Origin: Craspedostauros australis
Lineage: Eukaryota; Bacillariophyta; Bacillariophyceae; Mastogloiales; Achnanthaceae
Direction of reading: 5' to 3'
NCBI GenBank assembly: GCA_026770025.1
Contig: JAMXDE010000010.1
Coordinates: 1,364,001-1,428,000 of the forward strand
Length of the DNA stretch: 64,000 nucleotides
The notes under the pieces were generated by a model, which was given only the letters and a program-made list of their open reading frames with translations, had not been told where the DNA came from and searched no databases. This document shows positions 1 through 9,735 of this stretch, one piece after another; position 1 is the first letter of the stretch; the number at the start of each line of letters is the position of its first letter. Position numbers and translations under genes: made by a program.

Positions 1-726
1 ATTGGCAAGCTGCGGTTCCCTACCAAGTATCCATTCAAACCACCTTCGATCTACATGCTCACGCCCAGCGGCAGGTTCGTCGTCAATGAGAAGATCTGCA
101 TGAGCATGTCGGATTTTCATCCGGAAAGCTGGAATCCTGCGTGGAACGTCGGAACCATCATCAAGGGCATCCAGTCCTTCATGTCGTCGGAAGAGCTCAC
201 GACGGGTGGCATGACGGCATCAACGGCCGCTCGCAAGAAATTCGCGTCAGTATCCATGCAATTCAACACGAAGAACTTCCCCGGCTTGTTCGATGGTGAC
301 ATAGATGGTCATCTCGCCGAAGCGAAGAAGCTGCATGATGAGCTGCTGGAGAAGAAGACGAAGATGGCAGCAGCAGGGATGGAATTGGGTGGTGGCAAGA
401 GCAATGGAACTGGAAAAGGCAAGAAGAAAGGCAGAGGCAAAGGAAAGAGCAACAGCAGCAGCAACAATGGAGATACAAGTACAAATGAAAGTGGGAGTGC
501 GGAGCAATCGGGAACCAAGGCAGAAGGAGAGGCAGAGAATGATGACAGCAAGGTTGAGCTATCAGCTGCCGAGATAGAACGGCGGAGGAAACGGAATGCG
601 AAGAAGCGAGCGAAGCGGAAGGCGGCGAAATCGAAGCAGGAAGATGGAGACGAAGTCAAAGTTGAAGGTTCAGTGGTTGAAGCGGAGGTGGAGACGGAGG
701 AGAAGAAGGATGGGAATGAACGTTGA
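1..726 (+). CDS. E2 ubiquitin-conjugating enzyme, UBE2J/Ubc6 type (5' end outside window)
   Basis: The frame is open from base 1, so the N-terminus is missing. The first residues (IGKLRFPTKYPFKPPSIYM) and the following RFVVNEKICMSMSDFHPE block match the UBE2J/Ubc6 class of E2 enzymes. The likely catalytic Cys is the TGC at 97-99. Family members work in ER-associated degradation and are normally tail-anchored in the ER membrane. Here the E2 core ends near base 340 and is followed by about 125 Gly/Lys/Ser/Glu-rich residues with no hydrophobic segment before the TGA. A soluble or nuclear form is therefore possible, and so is an unrecognised downstream exon. The family call is firm, but the subfamily (J1 or J2) is not. 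Confidence 0.9.
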   Translation: MGKLRFPTKYPFKPPSIYMLTPSGRFVVNEKICMSMSDFHPESWNPAWNVGTIIKGIQSFMSSEELTTGGMTASTAARKKFASVSMQFNTKNFPGLFDGDIDGHLAEAKKLHDELLEKKTKMAAAGMELGGGKSNGTGKGKKKGRGKGKSNSSSNNGDTSTNESGSAEQSGTKAEGEAENDDSKVELSAAEIERRRKRNAKKRAKRKAAKSKQEDGDEVKVEGSVVEAEVETEEKKDGNER

Positions 727-1709
727 ACGCTGAATGCTAAACTTTTGGTTGTGAGGATGGATGTTGATACAATACACTCATAGCAAAGCAAAGCAGATTA
801 GAGCGGAGTAAACGTTTGTAGAATGTGCTTTCTCTGGAGAGAGAGAGTGTATGCGTGTGTGTGCATGCTGTGTTGTGCTAGTAGAGGAGAAGGTATCGCT
901 GCTGAGTTTGAGTTCAACGAGGTTAATTGTATTTCTATAGGGAATGGAGAGCGTAGTTGTGATGGTGCTCTGTATTGGTAGTTGTACGGACATGCCAGTC
1001 GTACCAGAGTATCCATGTGTTGGAGCGTGTTTATCAACGTTTTTTTCTGTTGTGAGATGATTGCTTGTGATGTAGGGGAGTGACGTGTGATGTGTGGAGG
1101 AAAGGTAAGCTGGCAAGATGGTGCATTCAAAAGGACAAGGTCGGGCAAAGCAACAACTGTCGCCGGTCCCAAGTCGTTCGCTTGCCGTTACGAGTTGCCA
1201 CAAGCAATGGTATTGTTCACGGACAATGCAAAGCGCAGGGGATGGGTTAGTCTGTCGATATGATGCACGAGCACAACCAGTTCCCTCGCGTATCACTGGA
1301 TTGATGCATCGTTCATCACTTCATATGTAGGACGACAGGTGGAGGCGCCGTCCATCCATTGTCTGACGCATTTGGCTTGGTTTGGTTGCTTTGTGTGGTT
1401 GAGTAGGAACAAAAGTTCCTTGTTTGTTTGTTTGTTTGTTTGTGTTTGTTGTTTTGTTTCTGTGTTGTTTTGTCTTCGTTTTGGCCGTAAGTTGACTGCA
1501 GTAATCAGTTGCTGATGCCTGTGGTTGGTATTGTTGGTTCAAAGATGGATGGCACACATGTCATGCGCAACAGCCACACGACAAGCTCCGATGAATTCAC
1601 ATCGCTTCTCATCGTGTACTGCTACTTCATGGTTCCACGGTTCACACCCACCTGGTCCTTGCACCATCCAAGTCTCAGTCGATCATACAGCATTGCTTCG
1701 GTACAACGC
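727..1709. other. Intergenic region downstream of E2 and H2B
   Basis: The E2 gene and H2B converge here. I see no convincing coding exon. A small CT/GA hairpin lies near 828-850. The only distinctive element is the 44-nt hairpin-bearing repeat at 1389-1432, annotated separately. Confidence 0.6.
1389..1432 (-). terminator. Hairpin-bearing 44-nt element downstream of H2B
   Basis: Read on the minus strand, in the H2B direction, this contains AGGAACTTTTGTTCCT (1420 down to 1405), a perfect 6-bp stem with a TTTT loop. It is preceded by a CAAA-rich stretch and followed by ACTCAACCACACAAAG. The whole 44 nt is identical to the element at 4067-4110 downstream of H2A in the same transcript sense. There are 289 nt between the H2B stop and the stem. 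I infer a 3'-end or RNA-stability element. The function is not proven. Confidence 0.55.
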
Positions 1710-2063
1710 TTAGCTGGAGCTGAACTTGGTCACAGCCTTGGTTCCCTCAGAGACGGCGTGCTTGGCCAACTCTCCTGGAAGCATCAGGCGGACGGCAGTC
1801 TGGATCTCTCGTGAAGACAGAGTGGCCTTCTTGTTGTATGTGGCGAGCTTTCCTGCCTCGGTGGCGATACGCTCGAAGATATCGTTGATGAAGGAGTTCA
1901 TGATGGACATTCCCTTCTTGGAGATTCCGGTATCTGGGTGGACCTGCTTCAGGACCTTGTAGATGTAAGACGAGTATGTCTCGGTACGCTTCTTGGACTT
2001 GGAGGATCCGGTGGATGCCTTCTTTGGTGTCTTGGCGGATTGCTTGGAGGGAGTCTTGGCCAT
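1710..2063 (-). CDS. H2B: Histone H2B
   Basis: The product is 117 residues. It has a Lys/Ser/Thr-rich tail ([18 protein letters not shown]) and a complete H2B fold: the [30 protein letters not shown] stretch is split across helices 1 and 2, and [30 protein letters not shown] gives helix 3 and the C-terminal helix. It pairs with H2A in the nucleosome. The start is the ATG at 2063 because CAG, a 3' splice acceptor, lies directly before it and no ATG lies in the short upstream leader. The gene is divergent from H2A. There is no intron inside the coding sequence. The identification is essentially certain. Confidence 0.98.
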   Translation of the reverse strand: MAKTPSKQSAKTPKKASTGSSKSKKRTETYSSYIYKVLKQVHPDTGISKKGMSIMNSFINDIFERIATEAGKLATYNKKATLSSREIQTAVRLMLPGELAKHAVSEGTKAVTKFSSS

Positions 2064-2259
2064 CTGCAAGTGTTATACGTGAATGTGGTGAAATTGGATG
2101 AAGAAGGAAGGGGAGTACAGTATAACAGGGACATGTGAGAAATCGGCGTTGATTCATCATGCATTGTGCACAAGTGGATTTCGATCAATTGTCCAAGGGA
2201 ATTGGGTATCGCTGATGCTTGTATTGTTCCTTTACGTTATCCTTTGTGTCATTGCTTAC
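2064..2259 (-). other. Probable 5'-UTR intron of H2B
   Basis: On the minus strand a strong donor (CAAG|GTAAGC) has its GT at 2259-2258. An acceptor, CAG, ends at 2064, immediately before the H2B ATG. The resulting 196-nt intron is almost the same length as the 194-nt H2A intron. No ATG is present in the short exon just upstream, so the intron would be untranslated. This is inferred from consensus only. Confidence 0.6.
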
Positions 2260-3231
2260 CTTGTCAGTTGTTTGGTTGTTTGGTTGTAGTGGTGGTGATT
2301 GTTGATTTGAAAGTTGTTCAATTCGGTTTTATGTTTGGACAAATGAACTTGTTTGTGTTTGAGGCAAAGACTTGGATGCGATGGAGTGCCAAGAAGGTGT
2401 TTTGTTGTGTTTGTTGTGTTTGTTGGTGGGAGAGATGGTGATAACGATGGAGATGATGATGATGATGATGATCTCAACGGCACGATTGTTGTTGGTGTCG
2501 TGCTTCTTGTCTGTGTCTCCTTGTTGTTGTTGTTCGATGTGGGTTTGGTCTGGTTCTGTTGCTGCTGATCGCTTTGGTTTCGATTTCTCTGTTCGCAGTT
2601 GCGTCCAGTATCGTGGTCTCGAACTCGACCACCACAAACAAGTGACACCAACGACGTGGACGAATTGTGAATCGGCGCGCCATTCTGAAGTGCTCCAAAA
2701 GGGGGTGATGAGATATGGCGCGTGACTGTAATATTGCGGGGTGGGATGTCGACAGGTTGGAATCGGCGAAGCAATGATGTACTGTGATGTGTAGATATAT
2801 ACGTGAGAAAGTGGCGCGCCCATCCCCGAATGATGATATACTACGGGGGTGATATTGTTCAATCACGAACAATCGACCCCGATTTTGTTGTTCTCATTCG
2901 TGACCTGACTGATCACGACGCGCTCGTTTCGAATTTGACCAAGAGAGCGTGTGGGAACGGGCGCTTCTGTTTGCCGTTTGTTGTTGACGTTTCTGTCTCC
3001 TTGTTGTCTCTGTCTTGTTTCGCCTCTCTTGTGATCTCTCGTTCGCTGTGTTTCTTCCTTTTGGTCGCTTCACTCTGTTGCACTCCCACCACTCCACAAC
3101 AGCAACAAACACGACAACAGAGACATCGAACTGTGCTGATCTGTTCATAAAACCAAACAACATCAATTTGCAACAGCAAACGAATTCACAAACACTCACC
3201 CAATCTACAACAACAAACAAACACATCAATC
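2260..3231. promoter_or_regulatory. Bidirectional H2B/H2A promoter and leaders
   Basis: About 970 bp separate the two divergently transcribed histone genes. The central part holds two perfect GGCGCGCC palindromes (2674-2681 and 2813-2820) plus GGCGCG at 2717-2722. These resemble the GC core of E2F sites and would suit S-phase control, but this is inference. The outer parts show CA-rich leaders in the sense of each gene, as in other 5' UTRs of this window. A (GAT)n run lies near 2452-2472. Confidence 0.6.
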
Positions 3232-3800
3232 ATGTCTGGTAAGTGTTGATGAAGTTGGAGTTCTGTGCGTACATGCACGTTTGTGTGTGTGCGATGTCGA
3301 ATGTGTTCTGTTTGCAACGAAAGTGACCGTGACTGCCATCGCTCTTGTGACAACCATTCCACCCTGACTTCTCACACCCATCGCCATTCCTCTTCCATCT
3401 CACACCAACCATTCAACACATGACAACAACAGGAAAAGGAAAAGGAGGCCGTGGCGAAAAGAAGGCCACAAGCGCATCTGCCAAGGCAGGACTTCAGTTC
3501 CCAGTCGGTCGTATCGGACGATACTTGCGTCAAGGAAAGTACGCCACACGAATGGGAGCAGGTGCCCCAGTGTACCTTGCTGCCGTTCTCGAGTACCTTT
3601 GCGCCGAGATTCTTGAGCTTGCAGGCAACGCCGCCCGTGACAACAAGAAGAGCCGTATTGTGCCGCGTCACATCACTCTGGCCGTGAAGAACGATGAGGA
3701 GCTGAACAGACTGCTGGGAGGAGTGACCATTGCTAGCGGTGGTGTGCTGCCCAACATCCACGCAGTGCTTCTGCCAAAGAAGTCTTCTAGCAGCAAATAA
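3232..3800 (+). CDS. H2A: Histone H2A (two exons)
   Basis: The coding exons are 3232-3238 (ATG TCT G) and 3433-3800. The intron has a GTAAGT donor and a CAACAG acceptor and lies in phase 1 after only seven coding bases. The 124-residue product starts [13 protein letters not shown] and contains [15 protein letters not shown], the acidic-patch region ([21 protein letters not shown]) in two parts, and [17 protein letters not shown]. It ends in KKSSSSK. There is no C-terminal SQ[E/D] motif, so this is canonical H2A, not H2A.X. It is divergent to H2B and shares its promoter. The tiny first coding exon means that ORF callers starting at the first internal ATG would mis-call the N-terminus. Confidence 0.97.
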
Positions 3801-4695
3801 GCGCTGGATGTCAACGCTCTCAATTGAAGGACAACGACGGAGAGAAACATGGGGAGACTGATAGATTGATTGATGGCAACTGCGATTGCACTGATGCGTG
3901 GTGTTGAGAAAGGCCATGCACTACCATACTCTACAATGAGATGGCGTGGCATGACTTCACCGATACCACCACCAGCATCACATCCATCTGTCCAACCACT
4001 CATCCCCACAACTCCATGACAATTGCAGACACACAAACAAACAGAAAACAAAAACATACAAACAACAACAAACAAACAAGGAACTTTTGTTCCTACTCAA
4101 CCACACAAAGACACACACACACACACGTCCAAACTACCAGCTGACAACCAACAACATGAATCAATGCACATTGCCCCTCTACTCTCCACCTTCGACTCTT
4201 GTTCGTCCTGACACTTCCAAACCATTATTGTAGACAACCCACGCACACACGCAGATTGGCCTTACAGCACTCTCAATACACCCAATAGACTTAACTTTCA
4301 TCACTTCACACAACTACACTCTCCATATGATTTTACTCGTACCGACACTTGTTATAACCCAGCCACCACAGCAGCACGCTGCAGAAGTCACATGCCCAAC
4401 AATTCAAACAAGAAATCAACACAACAAAAGATACCTGTCGTACTCACGCAATACATCCAGTCCCTCGACACATCACCATCTCGTGTCTCAAACATAATAC
4501 TGTTCACACCCGTGTGACAACCAGACAATCACCACCACACACATCAGCGCCATCCTCAACAAATTCACGAAACACAACAGAACAGAACAGAACGCTCCCA
4601 CCACACTCATCCCCATCATCATCACTCTGCCATCATCGCCTCCACACTAACAACAACAACAATCCCGTCAATTATCAACCCAGACTCCAACCACC
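3801..4695. other. Region between H2A and dihydroorotase
   Basis: I find no gene. The left part is the H2A 3' region with the hairpin element at 4067-4110. From about 4370 the plus strand becomes strongly C/A-rich (ACAACA, CACCACA), which looks like the 5' leader of the dihydroorotase gene, ending in CCAACCACCATG. Confidence 0.6.
4067..4110 (+). terminator. Hairpin-bearing 44-nt element downstream of H2A
   Basis: This is the plus-strand copy of the element at 1389-1432, identical over 44 nt. The hairpin AGGAAC-TTTT-GTTCCT spans 4079-4094, with 278 nt between the H2A stop and the stem. An A/C-rich 5' flank and an ACTCAACC 3' flank recall, in layout only, the metazoan histone stem-loop. Sequence identity stops just outside the 44 nt, so the block looks selectively maintained or recently converted. 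Confidence 0.55.
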
Positions 4696-6086
4696 ATGAC
4701 ATCAACATCGACACCACCACAACGCATCACCATCAGGTTCCCCGATGACTTCCATCACCACACCCGTGATGGACCTGCCACCGCTTCCATCCTCACCCAT
4801 GCAACCAAGCGTTTCTCAAGATGTCTCTGCATGCCAAACCTCAAGCCGCCGGTCGTCAACTCAAAGCTCGCTCTCGAATACAAACAACGCATCTTGGCTT
4901 CCATGCCAACTGCAACTGATGCAGATGGAGATGCAGATGCAGATACAACAACGAGCAACTTCCAACCCCTCATGACCCTCTACCTCACAGACAAGACATC
5001 GCCGGAAGATATCAAGACAGCCAGCGAGCTCAAGAATGACGATGGCACCCCCACCATCATCGGTTGCAAGTACTACCCGGCTGGTGCAACCACCAACTCG
5101 GACTTCGGCGTCACGGACGTCAACAACCTCTATCCCGTGCTGGCCGAGATGGAGAAGGTGGGGATGATGCTGTGCATCCATTCGGAGGTCACCCATGCCG
5201 ACATCTTCGAGAGGGAGCCGGTGTTCATCGAGGAGATCATGAAGCCGTTGGTGCGTGACTTCCCTACCCTCAAGATGACGATGGAGCACATTTCGACGAG
5301 GGAGGCTGTGGAGTATGTGATGTCTGCACCCTCCAACCTGAAAGCGAGCATCACATGCCATCATCTCATCTACAACAGGAATGGTAAGTGGCTGTGGTCG
5401 TGGTTGTGGTTGTGGCTGCAGATGTGGCTGCTATTGATCCACGGAATGGTTGCCGTTGATTCTGTGGATGGTTGGTGAAGTATTGGGACTGCCCATGTGA
5501 TTCTATCCCACCGGTCGGCACGATCATGGCACAGCGTAGTATGCAAACCATTGCAAGCTGTGACTCACACCACCCCATCTCTTTCCACCATCACAACCAA
5601 CACTCCAATACACACTCACGTACACTCTCACACACTCACTCACTCATTCATACACCCTCTATCACTTCAGATATGCTCGTTGGAGGCATCCGACCCCATC
5701 TCTACTGCCTCCCCATCCTCAAGGCGGAAGTGCACCGCCTCGCACTGGTGAAGGCAGCCACCAGCGGCAACCCCAAGTTCTTCCTTGGCACGGACTCCGC
5801 TCCTCACGTGACGGAGACGAAGGAGTCAGCATGTGGATGCGCCGGAGTGTTTTCCGCGCACTGCTGCATCGAGATCTACGCGAGCGTGTTTGAGAAGGAG
5901 GGCAAGCTGGACAGGCTGGAGGACTTCTGCAGCTCGTTCGGTGCTGATCATTACGGCTTGGCTCGCAACACGCACACCTTGACGTTGGAGAAGAAGTCGT
6001 GGACTGTCCCGGAGACGTACGAGTTTGGTGAGAACACGGTGACTCCTTTGAAGGCGGGAGAGGAGATCGAATGGAGCATCGTGTGA
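4696..6086 (+). CDS. pyrC: Dihydroorotase, class II (bacterial PyrC type)
   Basis: The exons are 4696-5383 and 5671-6086, joined across a GTAAGT...TTCAG intron in phase 1. Dihydroorotase cyclises carbamoyl aspartate to dihydroorotate in pyrimidine synthesis. Visible features are the metal-site region FHHHTRDG near residue 19, the carboxylated-Lys motif CKYYPAGATTNSDFG, His ligands in CIHSEVTHADIFEREP and MTMEHISTREAVEYV, then ITCHHLIYNRN joined across the intron to DMLVGGIRPHLYCLPILK, and the catalytic GTDSAPH. The length of 367 residues is a little above bacterial PyrC because of an insert (TATDADGDADADTTTS). It is a stand-alone enzyme, unlike the animal CAD fusion. No targeting sequence is evident. 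The start lies in an optimal CCAACCACCATG context. Confidence 0.95.
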
Positions 6087-6511
6087 TCAAGCGCTTGTGG
6101 CCAAACACTTCCGGGTGGGTTTAAATGCTTCTCTTCCGTATCGCATGTCTAATGGTGCCTGTAAATAATGCATCATCAGAAACGCATCCCTCTCCACTCG
6201 ATATAATCGTAGAGAGAAGCTTCCTTCTGCTCATACAATTACCATCATTGCTTGGGATCTAGATAGTCGTGGCTAGCCTGAAGTGCCATTCGGTCTTTTT
6301 GCGGCCTTTTCGTGACCAGTTCGTAGTACGTGGTTATCACGGTCCGCCAGTTCGGACGACATCACCCCACTTCAACTTTCATTTTCGCGTTGACCTCCGC
6401 AACAACAAAATCACAAACAGAAGCGAAAACTCCACGAACTATTCCGTCCTTGTGCTTCCACAAACACAACACCACATCACATCGCATCATAACACCGACC
6501 TCACCGCCACC
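6087..6511. other. 3' UTR of dihydroorotase and leader of the DUF1569 gene
   Basis: No coding exon is recognisable. An in-frame open stretch from 6269 precedes the DUF1569 start, but its translation is unlike the family and the sequence from about 6390 is a CA-rich leader. I treat it as untranslated. Confidence 0.55.
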
Positions 6512-6970
6512 ATGGAACCTGAACACAGACTGAAGACTTTGGACGAGGCCGTCGCCCGCCTCGAGGCTCTCAAGGGAACCAAGCTGGTTTCGGAATTGGA
6601 ATGGAGCCCATTCAAGGTGCTTTCCCATTGCGCGGAGAGCATCGAATACTCCACGAGCGAGTACCCCGAGTACAAGCCATGGTTGTACCGTGCCACCGTC
6701 GGCAAGCTGGCGTTGGTGGTCTTCAAGCAACGTGGATACCTCAACCACAGCCTCTTGGAATCCGTGGCAGGCGCGCCTGAGATTCCAGATGATGGCGACA
6801 ACGACGAGGCACTCGATCGTTTGCTGACAGCGATCGACAAGTTCCAAAAGTACGACGGCGACGTCGCGGAACACTTCGTGTTTGGAACGGTGACCAAGCC
6901 CGAATACGATTACCTGCATGCCATGCACATCGCCGATCATCTCCTCAAGCTCAAGTCTGCGTCCACCTAG
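6512..6970 (+). CDS. DUF1569 (DinB-like fold) protein
   Basis: The 152-residue single-exon product begins at an optimal CCGCCACCATGG start. The sequence pattern SPFKVLSHCAESIEYSTSEYP, followed by GKLALVVFKQRGYLNHSLLESVAGAPEIP and a C-terminal DYLHAMHIADHLLKL, fits my recollection of DUF1569. That family adopts a DinB-like four-helix bundle with His residues that could bind metal. Conserved candidates here are the His in LSHCAES and the two in HAMHIADH. The family is mostly bacterial and its function is unknown. There is no targeting peptide if the chosen start is right. A longer start at 6269 is open but unlikely. Confidence 0.75.
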   Translation: MEPEHRLKTLDEAVARLEALKGTKLVSELEWSPFKVLSHCAESIEYSTSEYPEYKPWLYRATVGKLALVVFKQRGYLNHSLLESVAGAPEIPDDGDNDEALDRLLTAIDKFQKYDGDVAEHFVFGTVTKPEYDYLHAMHIADHLLKLKSAST

Positions 6971-7954
6971 AGAGACACAAACACACACACAGAGAGAGAC
7001 ACAGAGAGAGAGCGAGGAGTCGCTATCCTCGGTGAACAATGGACGTTCCTGCCTTGGGGGGACAGATTGAAATTAAAAAGCCTCTGCAGGGTGCCAAGCC
7101 AACGAAGAAAATGAATTTCACCTCGGTGGCTTTTGGGGCAAGTTGCGCTGCCTATGGCAACACTGTCCGGAAGTCATGCTCGAACATGAGGATACCGCAA
7201 AAGGTTCAGCACAAGAACAACAATGGCTTGACGGGAAGATGCACGGCAAGGGAGTGTTGCTGTGCTGCGGAACTGCTGCTGTGTCAGAGCATTGGGAGAG
7301 CGAGAAAAAGCAACAAGGTGAAAACCAGATACAGAAGAAAAGTACGCTCATCGTGCAAGGAGCGCAGCAAAGCAAGCAACAGCTGACAGCAGTATCACTC
7401 TGCGAGTACTATTATGATGAAGAGACCAATCATTGCTTGCAGTCTCTTCTTTTCTATAATATGATAATATAATTTATTGACCATGTTGCATTCTTGTTCC
7501 ACGCAGCCTCCGCAAGAGGTACACATGCAAGGACGGCAATGTGTGAATACTTGTCCATTGTTGTCGCAGACTATCTCAGACATTCGTTTCAAAAGCTTGC
7601 AGTGAAGCTGCCCTACGTGCCTCCAGCGATTCCATACCCATGAAGTGGAATGGGAATCAAACGCTGCGCTCTCTTGGAGCCAAATGTACTGCTCTATTAC
7701 AGTCTGTGCGAAACAAGCAAGGAGAGATAATGTGATTGCATGCTCAACCCCCCAGTTGTTCGTGGGTTGCTGCTCTTTCGTATGTTGTATGGTCGAGTTG
7801 GCCCGGTGGACGCAGGGCTCCTTCAGCAACAGCGCACTGCCTCTTTTGAAACTTGGTGCTACGCCATCGCCACGGCCGGTGTGTCACCAGCAGCGTCTGC
7901 AAGACTCTTCCGATTCAATGATCGATAGTAGAATACGTGGCATCTTCCACGTCG
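6971..7954. other. Convergent intergenic region, DUF1569 / bL27m
   Basis: I see no supported gene. A GA/CA microsatellite follows the DUF1569 stop at about 6971-7015. A 115-residue open frame at 7039-7386 is Lys/Arg-rich and resembles nothing known, and its composition does not look coding. GAGTAC occurs near 7406. Confidence 0.5.
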
Positions 7955-8308
7955 TTACTCGGCCATGGGCTGCACATGAACGACGTTGCGTTTCTTGTTG
8001 GTGGGCAAGCGCGTCATCATGACGACACCAGGTTGCTTGGCGAAGAGGGTATGATCGTTGCCCATCCCGACGTTATCACCAGCGCGGAACTTCTGGCCAC
8101 GTTGCCGCACGAGGATCGATCCTGCCTTGGCGCGCTGGCCAGGGAATATCTTGATTCCCAATCGGCGTCCGATGGAATCGCGGCCGTTCGACGTGGAGCC
8201 GCCGGCCTTCTTGGTGGCCATGCCGCGCACGGCAGTGTGAGTGCTCTGCAAAGGAGCAGCCGCTATCCGGCCGAACAGTCTCTGCGTGGTTCCAACCGCC
8301 GCGTTCAT
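7955..8308 (-). CDS. MRPL27: Mitochondrial ribosomal protein bL27m
   Basis: The 117-residue product starts [19 protein letters not shown], an Arg/Ala-rich mitochondrial-type presequence. It continues into the bL27 core: [40 protein letters not shown], then [17 protein letters not shown]. bL27 sits near the peptidyl-transferase centre of bacterial-type large subunits. An in-frame ATG at 8437 would add 43 residues of unconvincing sequence ([11 protein letters not shown]...), so I prefer 8308. A plastid location is not favoured because there is no signal peptide. Confidence 0.93.
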   Translation of the reverse strand: MNAAVGTTQRLFGRIAAAPLQSTHTAVRGMATKKAGGSTSNGRDSIGRRLGIKIFPGQRAKAGSILVRQRGQKFRAGDNVGMGNDHTLFAKQPGVVMMTRLPTNKKRNVVHVQPMAE

Positions 8309-9735
8309 TGTACCTTGCTGCGAATAATATCTGTGGAGTATCGTACTCTCGTTGACTTCTTTGCTGCGCCGTGTGGGCTTTGAGTGAAATGCTTGATTGC
8401 TGCAGGAACGTTCTCGACAAGCACTCTGCTCGTACATGTACTGCTACTCGCGCACCATCGATGAATGAATGCGAGGATGATGCTCATTGATGTCATCTTG
8501 GTATTGCTGCGTCATCGTCCATGGCGGTGTTGATTTGATGTCTTCGCGTGCGAGCCATGTGGTCTTTGTGTGCGTTGGCGCAAGCATCGATCCTTTCATT
8601 GCGGACACATGTACGGACGGTTTATGTGACTATTATATGTGACTCGATCGATCAGAATGCTCCGGAACAGCTTTCCAAAAGGACGTTCTGCCATCTGCTT
8701 GAAGCAGACACAGAAAAGACATGGATGGTTAACGCATCGTGTTCTGTTTGAGATGTGAACAGAAGCCACACAAGATTGCTGGTGTCAAGCGAAGAGAGAT
8801 TTGGGCGCACCAAAGAACAAGGGCCGGGTTTCGGTTCTGATGGGTGCTTCTCTTCTCTTTGTTCGTATCTTCGCCTCGTTCTCTGTCTGCTCCACTCACG
8901 GAGAGAGTGGCGGTTGTGGCCTTGTGGTGTCCGCATCGAGATGTCATGGTTGTGTCTTGTCCCCCTCGCGTGTTGTTGCCTTGCATAGTGTGAGATCTCA
9001 TCGCTTCTCCGCGATCCGCTTCTGATTCCACAGAACAACAACAGGCACCGAATGGTACCGACTGGTATCAACAGCCCACTGCGACGGCAACAGCAACAAC
9101 AACAAGGGAGGAGGCGCGAGTCAAGGGACCTCACAAACACAGCCACCAACCGTACCGAGAACACACAAGATTGACATCAGCGCGACTGTCGCTGCTACTG
9201 CCGACACCAACACATCATCAACACAGCATCAACACAGCATCAACACAAACGTGTTCGCGAACGTACTCGCAGACGGAAGCTCACGCAGAACAACAAACGA
9301 GAAGAAAACCAGAAGCCGTCCAGAAAGGGCCTCCCACAAAATCAAAGGTATCACCACCAACACAACATCAGCGACACCACAACAGGAGATCTCCGTTCCG
9401 TGCTCCGTCGAATCCGCCGTTCGGTTTTGCATCCATCAGACTTCTGCTTGACACCCACATCTCCGACAGAACCCAACGACTGCTGGATCGCCACATTCAA
9501 GCAGCTCAAGGCGACAGAGAAAGACGAGCAAACGAGATCATAATCGATCATAGGCCAAAGCAGCAGGGCATCCCCACACAATCAAACCGCGCCAGCATCA
9601 GCAACCATACCAGCGACAGCATTAGCAACCTTATCAGCAACAAGCCACAACAGCATCATCGTCTACTAATACAACGGCAGCATTCGCAAGCAATACCCAC
9701 GACCATCGCCAAGCGTCAACCATCAAGCATCAAGC
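8309..9735. promoter_or_regulatory. Divergent promoter region bL27m / F-box gene
   Basis: About 1.4 kb holds both upstream regions. The right half (9030-9735) is CA-rich on the plus strand and contains a short tandem repeat CATCAACACAG about 9208-9245. It is probably the F-box gene leader. An open frame at 9171-9866 overlaps the F-box start in another frame and looks like translated leader. No gene is called. Confidence 0.5.

Noticed and set aside
6269-6511. N-terminal extension of the DUF1569 protein
   Set aside because: The 81 extra residues are unlike the family and the internal ATG has an optimal context, so the stretch is treated as 5' UTR.
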